Shown here: positions 33,401 through 44,030 of the stretch, one piece after another | Layout: every line of letters begins with the position of its first letter | Numbering within the stretch: the first letter of the stretch is position 1 | Assembly (NCBI GenBank): GCA_033807775.1 | Contig: CM066317.1 | Location: forward strand, 37,451,870-37,515,869 | Direction: 5' to 3' | Length of the DNA: 64,000 bases | Source of the DNA: Saussurea involucrata | Taxonomy: Eukaryota; Streptophyta; Magnoliopsida; Asterales; Asteraceae | The notes under the pieces: generated by a model | Seen by the model: only the letters and a program-made list of their open reading frames with translations | Databases searched by the model: none | Told to the model about the DNA's origin: nothing | Program-made: the position numbers and the translations under genes

Positions 33401-35138
33401 AGCCTTCACAGTTGCCAACGCAAACTACGTCAGAGAGTTTCAAGCAAGCGTCGGCAAAATGTGCTTCCAAACAGAAGCAGAGGTTGAAAAACTACTCGGC
33501 CTCTGTGATGACTTGTGCGCGAAGATGATTGCTGCAGGGGCTGTTCCACTAAAGAAATCAGACACATCATGCAGGGCAGAGGGTACTTCAGATATAAATC
33601 AGGATGACACTGATGATGACCATCATGGTCCATCAGATCATCCTGAGGGGTAGGAACAAGGGGAGAAACAAAGGAAAACAGCTGCAAGCAGTCCTCCAAT
33701 ATCAGCAGTACCAATTTCCTCTGCACCCCCAACCCAAAGCCAAACTCAGGGAACTCAACAGAGACCCACAGAGGAAACACCAGCCTCTGTGGAAACCACC
33801 TCTGTCTTTGAAAAAGATGTCCCTCAAGTTCAAATCTTAACATCTTCATCCTCAGAAGAACTTTCCACTACTACACCAAAACCAACAATCCCTCCACAAA
33901 CCACAACCGAGCTTACAGAAGAAAAACCCACAGAACCATCCCCACCAAAGTCCTCAGATACTGAAAAGTTAAAAACTACAGAGGCAATCCCCATCATACC
34001 CAAAGAAACCCCTACACCCAAACCAACAGAAGCAATCCCAGAAAGTCCAAAACAGGCAACAGGATCTAAGCCTCAAGCCAAAGATAAAGGAAAGGGTATC
34101 ATGACAGAAGAACCAAAGAAGAAAAAGCCAATACCTCAGACGACAGAGAAGTTGATGAAGAGCTCATTTGATGCCTTTGTCACTCCTAAACCTGAAGAAA
34201 ACTGGGCATTCAACTTAGATCCTCTGTCAGAAATTCCGGTCCTTGATCCAAAAGCAAAGGTAACAAAGGGTAGGGTTGCAGAGATAATACAAGAAATAGA
34301 TGCTCTGCGAAGACCAATACCACCACCGTCTACACGACATGCAGAAATGGAAGAGGTGGTGTATAGGTATCTTTACAGACAACAATATCAGAACAATCCT
34401 CCGCCACACATCGAAGATCCTCAACTCAGAGCTGACCTTGACAACACCTTCACTAGAACAAAGCCAAAAGCAAGGGCAGAAGTCTTCTTAGAGTCCAAAA
34501 TTGAAAAGGTAATTTACTGCAAATTCTCTCAAACAAGAACCTTTCCAAAGATCAGGTACAACATCTACAAAGTCAAAAGGGAGAACCGGTCCGAAAATCA
34601 ATTTTCAGATGCCGATATAAGGAACTTGAACCCCTACGATCTGCCAGATCTTCTACTTTGGATGAAAGAAAACTTCGACAACGATGCTAACAGAAGGGCC
34701 TATCAAGTATTCAGGAAAGCGACGAGGGAAAAGCTTCTGCTATATAGCACGATAGACTTTCAACTGGGAAGAGATCTTGGAGTCAGAAATCTAAGTCTGA
34801 GACCACCAGAGGATCACTGTCCACCTTCTGCCGTACCAAACTCAATCATAACAACACCAAGGTACGGGTTAGTATATAAGGATCCTGCTGGTCAAGTAAG
34901 ACTCTTTGTGGAAATGGACTGTCAGAAGTATGCAACCAGTACTCTGAACAAATTCAGATCAATCCTAGAAGAGAACAGAGGTACGGAGCTTATGGATCAA
35001 GAATCAACAGAAAGAATGATCAGAGAAATAGATGCTACAATTGGCTTAAGAGAACTCTGCATCAAATTCTATCACGAGCTAAAAGAAGTGGGATTCGACA
35101 ACAGAAGTTTCAACGACTTCAAAGATGTAAATGTCTAA
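30445..35138 (+). pseudogene. ORF3 of element C (long accessory protein, broken)
   Basis: Starts MASSSHAAQNSPANS. The first globular part (YLNQFWQSCRF, PLWNTLFSILNRCLTG) resembles that of ORF3 in element A. It has stops at about 30619 and 30904 and a one-base shift near 31150. From 31188 one frame continues to 35138, broken only by TGA (33168) and TAG (33651). That frame holds a Lys/Pro/Ser-rich basic linker (KKSKKRKPTEETTTSA, KPKKRKSKKKKP), a coiled-coil stretch near 33200-33500, and a C-terminal domain absent from element A (KVIYCKFSQTRTFPKIRYNIYKVKR, FSDADIRNLNPYDLPDLLLWM) resembling accessory segments of plant copia proteins. About 1,560 codons in all. No signal peptide or membrane helix. 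Function unknown; I would not call it an envelope. Confidence 0.75.
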
Positions 35139-35260
35139 GTCTCATTTACATATCTCTGTAAACTTTAAAAAGAAATGAAATGAATCTTTTGAGGTATTGT
35201 TTAACCTCTGTCTATTTTACTTAGCCAAATTATGCTTAAAATCAAATTTTCATTTTTCAA

Positions 35261-35275
35261 TACTTAGGGGGAGAT
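35261..35275 (+). promoter_or_regulatory. Polypurine tract of element C
   Basis: TTAGGGGGAGAT immediately before the 3' LTR, the plus-strand primer for reverse transcription. Confidence 0.9.
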
Positions 35276-36022
35276 TGTTAGCTCCAAATATTCATAATAT
35301 TAGAAGTATTGAAAAATAGGCCAAGTAAAGAAGACTTCCACAGAAGCTCTGCCAAAATAAACAAGAAGATCATTCAAAGAACCCCAAGACCAGACTGAAC
35401 TAAAGAAGACTGCTATCAGAAGAATCAAGTCACAGAACCTCTGCCACCCTTGACAGAAGCTCTGCGGAAAAGACTGAAGACTTGGAAGATATTTATAATA
35501 TCTTGCCACCGTTACAGGAATATCTTACCACTGTTACCGAAATATCTTGCTACTGTTCCAGGGTACGTTCGTCAACTTGTACAAGGCATGGTCTGACTCC
35601 TATACGTGTCATACTCCGATAGGACCACCTTCCAAGTTGATATTAGCGCATTTAATGCATGCAGTTTTCCAACTGTTCATACCATCCTTTTTCTCATGTA
35701 GCAATAGTCCTTTTGTCTATAATAGATCTTTTGTAGTAGTATAAAAGGAAGACTCATGTTAAGTTCTTCCTTAACAACAATAAGATATACTCTTCTACGC
35801 CAAAACACTTGCACACAATTAACGTCAAATCTGTTCTTAGTGTTCTTAATCAAATACAGTAATCTTTGAGATATTCATCTGTTCTTCATATACTGTTTAT
35901 TTGGTATTTTATGTTGTTTCTATATAAACATATTTGTTAGTTCTTCAAATACGCTTCCGCAACACATCTTATTTGAACTAATAGATTAGATAATCTTTGT
36001 TAATCAAATACGGGAACCAACA
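35276..36022 (+). repeat. 3' LTR of element C
   Basis: Matches the 5' LTR with about 21 substitutions and two small insertions; ends ACCAACA followed by GATAA. Confidence 0.95.
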
Positions 36023-36027
36023 GATAA

Positions 36028-36462
36028 CTTTAATATTGGATTTCCCTCCAGGTATATTAAGGTTTGAATGAAGCATGTCATTTCCATGTTTTGGTATTTG
36101 GAGTTCTCTCCCTTTTATGCTCGCGTGAGTATCAAGTTTTTATCCGTATTTTCGGTAACATTTTATATTCATTTGGATTATTGTCCATGGTACATGGGTC
36201 GGGCATTATGCCTCATCCTTGATTGACTAAATTGAGATTTAAATGTTTATTCACGTTTTGAGTGAGTTTGAATATGAATCTATTTTGAAAAACGCTATAT
36301 ATATTTTGGAACTTTCGTCTTGGAATTTGTGTGCGTTGGCAAAGGGGTTGTTTGCATTCTTATTATAAACCTCTTTTGCAAACCATGATTTAAAGAAGTA
36401 CTCTTTCATTTAATAAGTTATTTTAATCATGATGTAAACTCTTGAACTCACTAGGCGATAGC
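36028..36462 (+). repeat. Solo LTR H, segment 3
   Basis: Continues H after element C and ends ACTCACTAGGCGATAGC, whose last five bases are the target duplication of element G. No gene. Confidence 0.7.
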
Positions 36463-37164
36463 TGATAACGCCACTTTTTGGCGTTATTTTCGGTTCTCAA
36501 ACCAACGAGATTGGCTTGTACTCAAGTAAGAAGGCGGGTATTTTACGGTTTATTGAGTGATCTACGCAGGTTATATAAAAGGCGGCATTCCCCGGAAAAA
36601 GAAGCTAAAAAGAGCCCAAAAGCCAAGCCCAAGACCCGCGAACGAACCAGGACCCGACCCGCGAACCAGAACCGACCCAGAAGGGCCTCAGCAACATGCG
36701 CGACCTTCTGCGCGACTTGCAAGTCGCGCCAGAAGTCGCGCAACCTACTGTTTGGTCGTTTTCAGCTTTTTAATTCGGGATTTAGGTCACTTTTCGGTAT
36801 CATTCGGACGACAGACGATCCAGAGCAGTTCCGGGGCGATTTTGGGCTATTTTTTGAAGTCCTCGAGGTCACGATACAGAGCCGATCACGATTACATTCA
36901 AGACGGAGCGTAGAGACGAACACGAGAGGGAGTTTTCATCACTTGTTACCACGATTTCACTTTTACATTTGATCATGTTTACATTCACTTTTGAATACTT
37001 TTCTCTTATGTTTGAATCCACCACCGACATGAACTAACCGGTTCGTGTTGGGGGTTGGAATGAATTCGGTTTTTAAGCATGTAACGAATTGATTTGAACT
37101 TTTATCAGTTTCTCCTTATTAATTGAAGTATGTGATTTTGTTCTTAACGCTTTTGTGAATTTGG
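36463..37164 (+). repeat. 5' LTR of element G (truncated)
   Basis: About 1.4% different by eye from the corresponding part of the 3' LTR. The terminal AACGCCACTTTTTGGCGTT is an inverted repeat. TATATAAAA at 36572-36580 is the likely TATA box. A perfect 20-bp palindrome built on GCGCGACTTG lies at 36710-36729. Confidence 0.85.
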
Positions 37165-39258
37165 AGCGAAAAAGTCAAAAATAGCTGAAACAGGGACATA
37201 CGCGACTTGTCACGCGATTTGCATACCGCGCAGAAAGTCGCGGGGCCCTCTGTTGGTTTTCTGAAACAGAGAGTTACGCAGTTTGACACGCGACTTGCAA
37301 GTCGCGGGCTAAACCGCGGGAGTCCACTTGCCTTGTTTTTCGTTTTGCGTGCAGTTTTTCTTTCTTTTCTCTCTTTGTGTGTTTCTTTTCCAGTATTTTT
37401 GTTTTGTGCTTTGTTTCCTTTGTCTCGTTGTGCATGATCTCTCCGTCTTCTCCGCTAAGTGCTCAAACCTTTTCAAGAAAATCTCCTCTGGCCGGGCAAA
37501 ACAGGTACGTTCTAATCATTTCTCTGCTAAAAGAGTGGTGTTTGATGTGTTGTTCTATTTTAATTGCACGAGATGCAACAAACCTAAGTTTCACTTAGGT
37601 TTGGGGTGCCTCATTTTTGAACCATCTACACACTCATATTAGACCCTGTGCAAACCTCGGTTTCACCGAGGTTTGGGGTTGGCTTTTATTTGGCAAACCT
37701 AGGCCACGGCCTAGGTTTGGGGTGCCCACTTTAGAAATTTTGGGATTTCTGTTTGCTTGCTATGTTAATGCTTTACCCGTCCTTTGTACTCCTGTAAATA
37801 ACTACACAATGATTGAGTTGCATCACCTACAACTTTACTTGCACATCGGGGACAATGTGTGGGTAAGGTTTGGGGTTGCCCAATCGGGCACACGTTTATG
37901 CACGTAGATTTCCTACATTTCTGAATATCTAGACCGCGTAGCTAAAATTGTTGTTTTGAATGATCGAGACCGACCATTGTGGGAAGAATCTTATGATAGT
38001 GACGTGACCGTTAGGGAAGGAACGGGAAAAGACATGACTAGGGACATTAGTGGAGACCACCCGATTGTGAGTTTTGAGCCTAAAAGACGTTTTTCATTTC
38101 GAGGGATTTATACACTTAATTCACATACACTTTTCGAATTCCTTGTCGTTAATGTAGAATGATCTCACTACATTATTGCATTGAGTAGCAAAGACGAACA
38201 TCGGGATATTAGGTGAGGGTAAAGTAGACTATATCGTGTGGACCTTAAGATATGATTCCAGGCATTTTGTGTTTTAGTTTAAACCATGTTTAGATACCGT
38301 TCCCTTTCACCCTTTTGCGTATCCATAGCCATTTTGCAGCCAAACACTCACCTTATTTCCTTCTAAACCCATCATTTACCCCAAGCCAAAAGCCTTAGCC
38401 AACCATTATCCAAAAGTGTGTTAATCGGAAGCAGTAATGAACTAATAGAGATAGAGCAGAAAAGAAAGAATTCCGGCCAGTCATGAGAATAAAACGGGTC
38501 AATGTAACCCGAGAAGTAGAAAAGAGGACCAATGAAGTCCCAAAAAAAAATTAAATAAATACAGTCATTTAGATATTATCTATAGCAGAAAATAAGAGAG
38601 TCAAAGCAACACCTATAATGGCAAAGAGGGCCAAATAATAGAGCAAAAAGCTATAGAGTTCGGAACTGCCAATAATTGACACACCAAGGATGTTTGAACC
38701 CTTTTACTCGTCGTTTCATAGCCTTAACCTTAGCCCCGTTACAACCCGTCTAAAGACCTGGATGATCTTCTGGAAAATGTGATTACAGTTTACGCCTACT
38801 TTTACCGATATTCCCTGTCTTGCTACTTGATTCCTTTCTGAGATCCATTTTTAGACAATTGTGCGTCTTTCAATAGAGTTGTCATGTAATTAGTGCGTAT
38901 TCTTGTACATAACCTCCTTAAACATGACAACACGAGCGATAACCTAGGTTCGAGTGCAAAGAGAGTATCCCGTGAGGTAGGGTCAAGGCGAAATGTTTTC
39001 CCTGGCATGTCTGGACTTAGTCTAACCATAATGTAATCGGAACTGTCACGAGTTCAACTCCCAATAGAAGGTCATAGATCAGACAGAATAAAGAATGAGG
39101 CGAGAGTGAGAAAGATATTCACGGGTATGGGAAATCACCGATGCATCACTTGGTGCCGATTGGAATTGTGCAGTTATTTTTCTTTCACAGATATATGCTT
39201 TTATTCTGTTTTTATCGCTAATTTGCTTGGGGACAAGCAACGCTCGGTTTGGGGTTGT
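37165..39258 (+). other. Internal region of element G
   Basis: Non-coding. It contains another CGCGACTTGCAAGTCGCG palindrome (37289-37306), three covarying hairpins (37580-37718) and repeated TTTGGGGT tracts. A final hairpin TTGCTTG/CAAGCAA (39223-39240) lies just before the polypurine-like GGTTTGGGGTTGT that abuts the 3' LTR. No capsid or polymerase motif is present in any frame. Confidence 0.75.
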
Positions 39259-40585
39259 TGATAACGCCACTTTTTGGCGTTATTTTCGGTTCTCAAACTA
39301 ACGAGATTGGCTTGTACTCAAGTAAAAAAGCGGGTATTTTACGGTTTATTGAGTGATCTACGCAGGTTATATAAAAGGCGGCATTCCCCGGAAAAAGAAG
39401 CTAAAAAGAGCCCAAAAGCCAAGCCCAAGACCCGCGAACGAACCAGGACCCGACCCGCGAACCAGAACCGACCCATAAGGGCCTCAGCAACACGCGCGAC
39501 CTTCTGCGCGACTTGCAAGTCGCGCCAGAAGTCGCGCAACCTACTGTTTGGTCGTTTTCAGCTTTTTAATTCGGGATTTAGGTCACTTTTCGGTATCATT
39601 CGGACGGCAGACGATCCAGAGCAGTTCCGGGGCGATTTTGGGCGATTTTTTGAAGTCCTCGAGGTCACGATACAGAGCCGATCACGATTACATTCAAGAC
39701 GGAGTGTAGAGACGAACACGAGAGGGAGTTTTCATCACTTGTTACCACGATTTCACTTTTACATTTGATCATGTTTACATTCACTTTTGAATACTTTTCT
39801 CTTATGTTTGAATCCACCACCGACATGAACTAACCGGTTCGTGTTGGGGGTTGGAATGAATTCGGTTTTTAAGCATCTAACGAATTGATTTGAACTTTTA
39901 TCAGTTTCTTCTTATTAATTGAAGTATGTGATTTTGTTCTTAACGCTTTTGTGAATTTGGCCAGTTTACAATTGATTTGTTGATTAGCAATTAAGTTCGT
40001 GAGAATTAACTGTTATTTAGACTTAGGAATTGCATGTCTAAAGCCCAAAAAGGTGATAGAGATATACCAAGTAAGCTTTAGTCCCATTTAAACCGTTAGG
40101 TTATTATCGAGAGATAAAATCTAGCCAATTTAATATAAATCGAGTACTTAATGTGTTTTGAAATCCATGGGTGAGATCGAGAGATTGAACCTATCCTTTT
40201 CAAAATAAAATCCGTTGTTATTCGAAAGAAAGCAACGGTGATCTTTAAAAGATTTGGGAGTCATTAAGAGGATTAATTGGTAACTGTTTTGAGTCAATTA
40301 TTTGCATGTGTAGAACTTGAGGATTTCCAACCCTCAACTTTCTCTCTATCGAAGTCTTTTAAAGCTGTTCTGTTTGTCTTGTGTTTGTGTTGATTTTGTT
40401 TATTGCAAGTAACTAGTATAAAACCAATCCTCAAATTTCGACAGTTCAATTAATAGTTCTTATAGTAATTGTGATATTTAGTTCCTAGTTCCCGTGGATT
40501 CGATACTCGTACTTCCGTACGTTATTACTTGATTCGACACCGTACACTTGCGGTTAGATTTTAGGGGGGTTAAACCCTCCTATCA
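39259..40585 (+). repeat. 3' LTR of element G (1,327 bp)
   Basis: TGATAACGCC...TATCA. It repeats the 5' LTR to 39960, then contributes a further 625 bp absent from the 5' copy. The TATA box is at about 39368-39376 and the 20-bp palindrome at 39506-39525. Confidence 0.85.
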
Positions 40586-40590
40586 ATAGC

Positions 40591-40920
40591 CTAACCTTTT
40601 TATTTGTCGGCATGTGCAACAGGTTCCGGTAGGGTAATATTTCTAGTGACACTGTGAAGAGTCGAGAGCTAGATGTGAGTTCAAGAAGTAAGTGGCTTGG
40701 TGAAGTCTTCCGCATTTTGGGAATAGCAACTTTGTATTGAGTTGAGTAGCACCCGACCTTTTATATCTTGGTGTAAGACTTAGGATTTCGAATTGTTGAA
40801 GTTGTTACGATTTTATTTTTGAGGTATTCCTAAGGGTGGTTTGTATAAGGAATATTGTCCTTATTCGTTTATTAAATCAAAGTTTTTTTAGTTGCTCTTT
40901 CCAATTTTGAGGGTGTTACA
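40591..40920 (+). repeat. Solo LTR H, segment 4 (3' end)
   Basis: Resumes CTAACCTTTTT after G's duplication and ends GGTGTTACA, followed by ATAGC, the H target duplication (ATAGT on the other side). Confidence 0.7.
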
Positions 40921-41172
40921 ATAGCACGATAAAACGAAAGACTTTTACCTACAAACTTTTCCTCGGTAAATCTGTCACTAAAGGGTGATTCGTCACAAAA
41001 CCGTCACAAAAGTTGGTGGGTAATGGAAATCGGTGACATATTACCCAGTGATTCTCTAGGTGATTCATGGGTATTTTCTCAAAAAACAATGGATTCTACC
41101 GAACCTGGATAATCACCGACAAAAATTTCTCGACGTGAATTTTGTGGGTAAAAGTCATTTGTGTTTGTAGTG
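40921..41172 (+). mobile_element. CACTA-like transposon end
   Basis: The stretch ends in GTGTTTGTAGTG, the complement of CACTACAAACAC, which is the typical CACTA terminus. It shows repeated subterminal motifs (GGTGATTC, TTACCCA, GGGTAAAAG). The following TGG would be the 3-bp duplication. The other end is not identified; H appears to have inserted into this element. Confidence 0.5.
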
Positions 41173-41257
41173 TGGACCACCATGACTGACCAACACCAAC
41201 CACCACGACTGACCACCAAGGCACCAACAACTTAACCTTAAGAACAAACGCAAATAA

Positions 41258-41856
41258 TGTTGGTGATTTTAGTGAAATCATCGGTTCATTTTGTGTAGTT
41301 GGATTCACAAAGATAATAATGGGGTTGTTAGCTAAGCTATAACATGAGTTAGGAGGTGTGGAGTGCACACTCGTGTAAGCTAACTAGAACCCGGGATTGT
41401 TGGACGGTTAAGATTGGCGAGTTACAAAGTGTTTTCATGAGCTGGGCGTCGGGGCCAGTGCGGGCGCCAAGACTGGCGCCAAGCTCTGGAATGTTACCCG
41501 CGCCAGTTGTGGCGCCAGTTGACTGGCGCGGAGACTGGCGCTAGTGTCTGGACTGGTTTTTCACGTTTGTTACTGCCGTCTTTAATTCCACAATCAATCT
41601 CATTAAGTGGGATATTATTATCAGTTTCAATAAGGGTCGGTTACGATACTCTAAGGTGTATAAGTATGAATCGATTTCTGCCTTAATCGATTCACCAAAA
41701 CATAGAGATTATCCTCGGGAAAATTTCGTGATACCAGGGAAGAATAGGGTCGAAATATCTCTTACGGAAAGCGAGCTCTCACGCGATCTCTGTCTTTTAT
41801 CCAAGTTATTTCTATCACTCTTCTCTTCCACGATACTGGTGCAAAATCCCCCAACA
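41258..41856 (+). repeat. 5' LTR of element F (599 bp)
   Basis: TGTTGGTGATTTTAG...CCCCCAACA, with GGCGCC palindromes near 41465-41545. Confidence 0.93.
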
Positions 41857-41888
41857 ATCATAAGAGATATTTGTCATCGTGAAGAGAG

Positions 41889-44030
41889 ATGGCGGGTGAT
41901 CAGTCTGTGAGAGACATGACTTCTAAGTTCACAAAACTTGAGAAGTTCGAAGGCGTTGATTTCCGTAGATGGCAGAAGAAGATACACTTCTTGCTGACGA
42001 CGTTGAAGGTCGTGTACGTGCTTAGCACCCCGATACCGGAGCTGATGGAAAAAGAGACATTGGAGGTAACCCGACGTCGCGGCAAATGGGAGAACGACGA
42101 CTACATCTGTCGTGGCCACATCTTAAACGGTATGTGTGACTCCCTCTTTGACATCTATCAAAACGTTGAATCCGCCAAAGAGCTATGGGACTCTCTCGAG
42201 TCCAAATACATGGCGGAGGATGCTTCTAGTAAGAAGTTCCTGGTTAGTGATTTCAATAATTACAAGATGGTGGACTCAAGGCCGGTGATGGAGCAATACA
42301 ATGAGCTCCTTCGCATTCTCGGCCAATATGCTCAACATGATATGAAGATGGACGAATCCATATCCGTATCGAGTATTATTGATAAACTGCCCCCCTCTTG
42401 GAAAGACATCAAACATATGTTGAAACACAAGAAGGAAGAGTTGTCTCTTGTGCAACTCGATAGTCACTTGCGCATAGAGGAATCTCTTCGGGCGCAAGAG
42501 GCTGAGAAACCTAAAATAAAAGAGGTTTATGCACCTTCGGTGAACATGGTTGAAGAGGGAAAGTCCAACAACTTCAAGGGAAAACGTAAGTTCAACGAAG
42601 CCAAGAAAGGGCCCAATAAAAAGGTTAAATTAACCTAGTGGACTTGTGGGATGACCGGCCATCTCAAGCGGGATTGTCGTGTTGTCAAAAGTAAGAATGG
42701 AGCAAGCACAAGTGGTGGTGGGCAAGGATCCAAGGATCAAAACCCACGACAAGGTCAGAATTTTGACTTTGGTTTTAATTCAAATTTGAATTATGTACCA
42801 CTAATATCCGAATCTTTTTACGTGCAGGATGATGATGTCGCTTGGTGGATCGACTCGGGTGCTACAAGTCATGTGTGCAAAGATCGCCGTTAGTTCACCT
42901 CCTTGGAACCGGTTGAAGACGGATCAATGCTATGCATGGGGAACGAGTCGGTTGCTCCCATTCTTGGACGTGGCCTAGTTAGGCTAGAATTTAGTTCTGG
43001 CAAAATAGTTGAACTTTTTGATGTTTTGTTTGTACCACGAATTCGAAAGAATTTGGTTTCCGGTAGTATCTTGAATAAGTTAGGATATAGGAAAGTTTAT
43101 GAGTCCGACAAGTTTATCTTGTCAAAGGGTGGCTCTTTTGTTGGATTTGGTTATTTGCTTAATAATATGTTTATGTTGAATTTGAATAAAATGAATGTTG
43201 TTTCAAATTCTGTTTTTGTTGCAAATAACATTTGTGTTGATTCTAATTTATGGCATGCAAGACTTGGTCACGTTAAGTTTAAGCGTATGGTTGAAATGTC
43301 AAAAGACGGTCTTATTCCGGCTTTTGATATTAAAGTCGAGAAGTGTAAAACTTGCATGTTAACAAAGATCACTAGACAACCTTTTCCTAAAGTGAAAAGG
43401 GACTCGTCGGTGCTTGAATTAATTCATAGTGATCTTTGTGATTTGCATTCAACTCCGTCTTTTGGTAATAAAAAGTATGTTGTCACTTTTATTGACGACG
43501 CTTCACGATTTTGTTATGTATATTTGTTACATTCAAAAGATGAAGCGTTGGTTAAATTTAAAGTTTATAAAATGGAGGTTGAATTGCAAATAAATTGCTT
43601 AATAAAGTGTTTACGCACTGATCGTGGTGGGGAGTATTACGACCCCATGTTTTTCCAATCAGTAGGAATCATACATGAAACTACGACGCCTTATACACCA
43701 CAGCAAAATGGTGTGGCGGAACAGAAAAATAGAGTTCTCAAAGAAATGGTGAACTCTATGTTATCCTACTCGGGTTTGAGTGATGGATTTTGGGGTGAAG
43801 CCATGTTAACGGCTTGTTATTTGCTGAATCGAGTTCCCAATAAAAGGAACAAGATTACCCCATATGAACTTTGGTTCAAGAAAAGACCGAACTGGAGTTA
43901 TATTCGAGTTTGGGGCTGTCAAGCGGTTGTTCGACTACCCGAACCCAAAAGGAAGACTTTGGGTGAGAAAGGCATTGACTGCATCTTTGTTGGATATGCC
44001 GAGGCCAAAGGACATAGTTCCAAGTACTAG
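41889..44030 (+). pseudogene. gag-pol: gag-protease-integrase of element F
   Basis: Starts with ATG after a 32-base leader (MAGDQSVRDMTSKF). Same frame throughout but with two TAG stops: one replaces the first Cys of the zinc knuckle (KLT*WTCGMTGHLKRDC, 42636-42638), the other a Trp after KDRR (42891-42893). Protease WWIDSGATSHVCKD, pre-integrase HARLGHVKF...CKTCMLTK and integrase FIDDASRF, RTDRGGEY, PQQNGVAEQKNRV are all present. The frame ends where a 116-bp deletion joins ATGCCGAG to GCCAAAG. Confidence 0.88.

Larger units (their letters stand above)
21126..36022 (+). mobile_element. Element C: complete SIRE/Maximus-type Ty1/copia with ORF3 (14.9 kb)
   Basis: Two LTRs (744 and 747 bp), primer site, gag, pol, a promoter-like block, ORF3 and a polypurine tract. 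The unit is flanked by a perfect 5-bp duplication GATAA (21121-21125 and 36023-36027). About 21 substitutions separate the two LTRs by eye (about 2.8%), so the insertion is not recent. Gag, pol and ORF3 all carry stops or frameshifts and gag holds a MITE, so it is non-autonomous now. CCTCTG/CAGAGG occurs about 77 times across it, LTRs included. Confidence 0.95.
36463..40585 (+). mobile_element. Element G: non-autonomous LTR retrotransposon
   Basis: Flanked by a perfect 5-bp duplication ATAGC (36458-36462, 40586-40590). It starts TGATAACGCC and ends CCTCCTATCA, giving the inverted termini TGATA/TATCA. The 3' LTR is 1,327 bp; the 5' copy matches only its first 702 bp and then switches to internal sequence, so the end of the 5' LTR and the primer site are deleted. 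The 2.1 kb internal region has no gag or pol but carries palindromes, hairpins and a hairpin plus polypurine-like end. TGATAA-type ends and TTTGGGG tracts suggest a Ty3/gypsy parent. Confidence 0.85.
16011..40920 (+). mobile_element. Solo LTR H (Ty3/gypsy chromovirus-like), split by elements E, C and G
   Basis: H starts TGTAACACTCC and ends GAGGGTGTTACA, typical of large Tekay-like LTRs. Its own sequence is about 2.7 kb in four pieces (16011-16259, 19448-21125, 36028-36462, 40591-40920). The pieces rejoin seamlessly when each insert and one copy of its target duplication is removed. ATAGT precedes it and ATAGC follows, a 5-bp target duplication with one transition, so the LTR-to-LTR unit was reduced to a solo LTR before or after the inserts arrived. 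The near-end motif ACTCACTAG followed by a CAG acceptor-like site matches the layout of LTR I and suggests plus orientation. Confidence 0.75.

Noticed and set aside
36478..36972. A 164-codon open frame present in both LTRs of element G
   Set aside because: It lies over the TATA box and the palindromes, has Arg/Ser-rich low-complexity content and no family resemblance. Two LTR copies of one element keep the same chance frame.
36458..40590. ATAGC around G as the same duplication as that of solo LTR H
   Set aside because: H has its own ATAGT/ATAGC at 16006 and 40921. The similarity is coincidental, as the H sequence is continuous across the G site.
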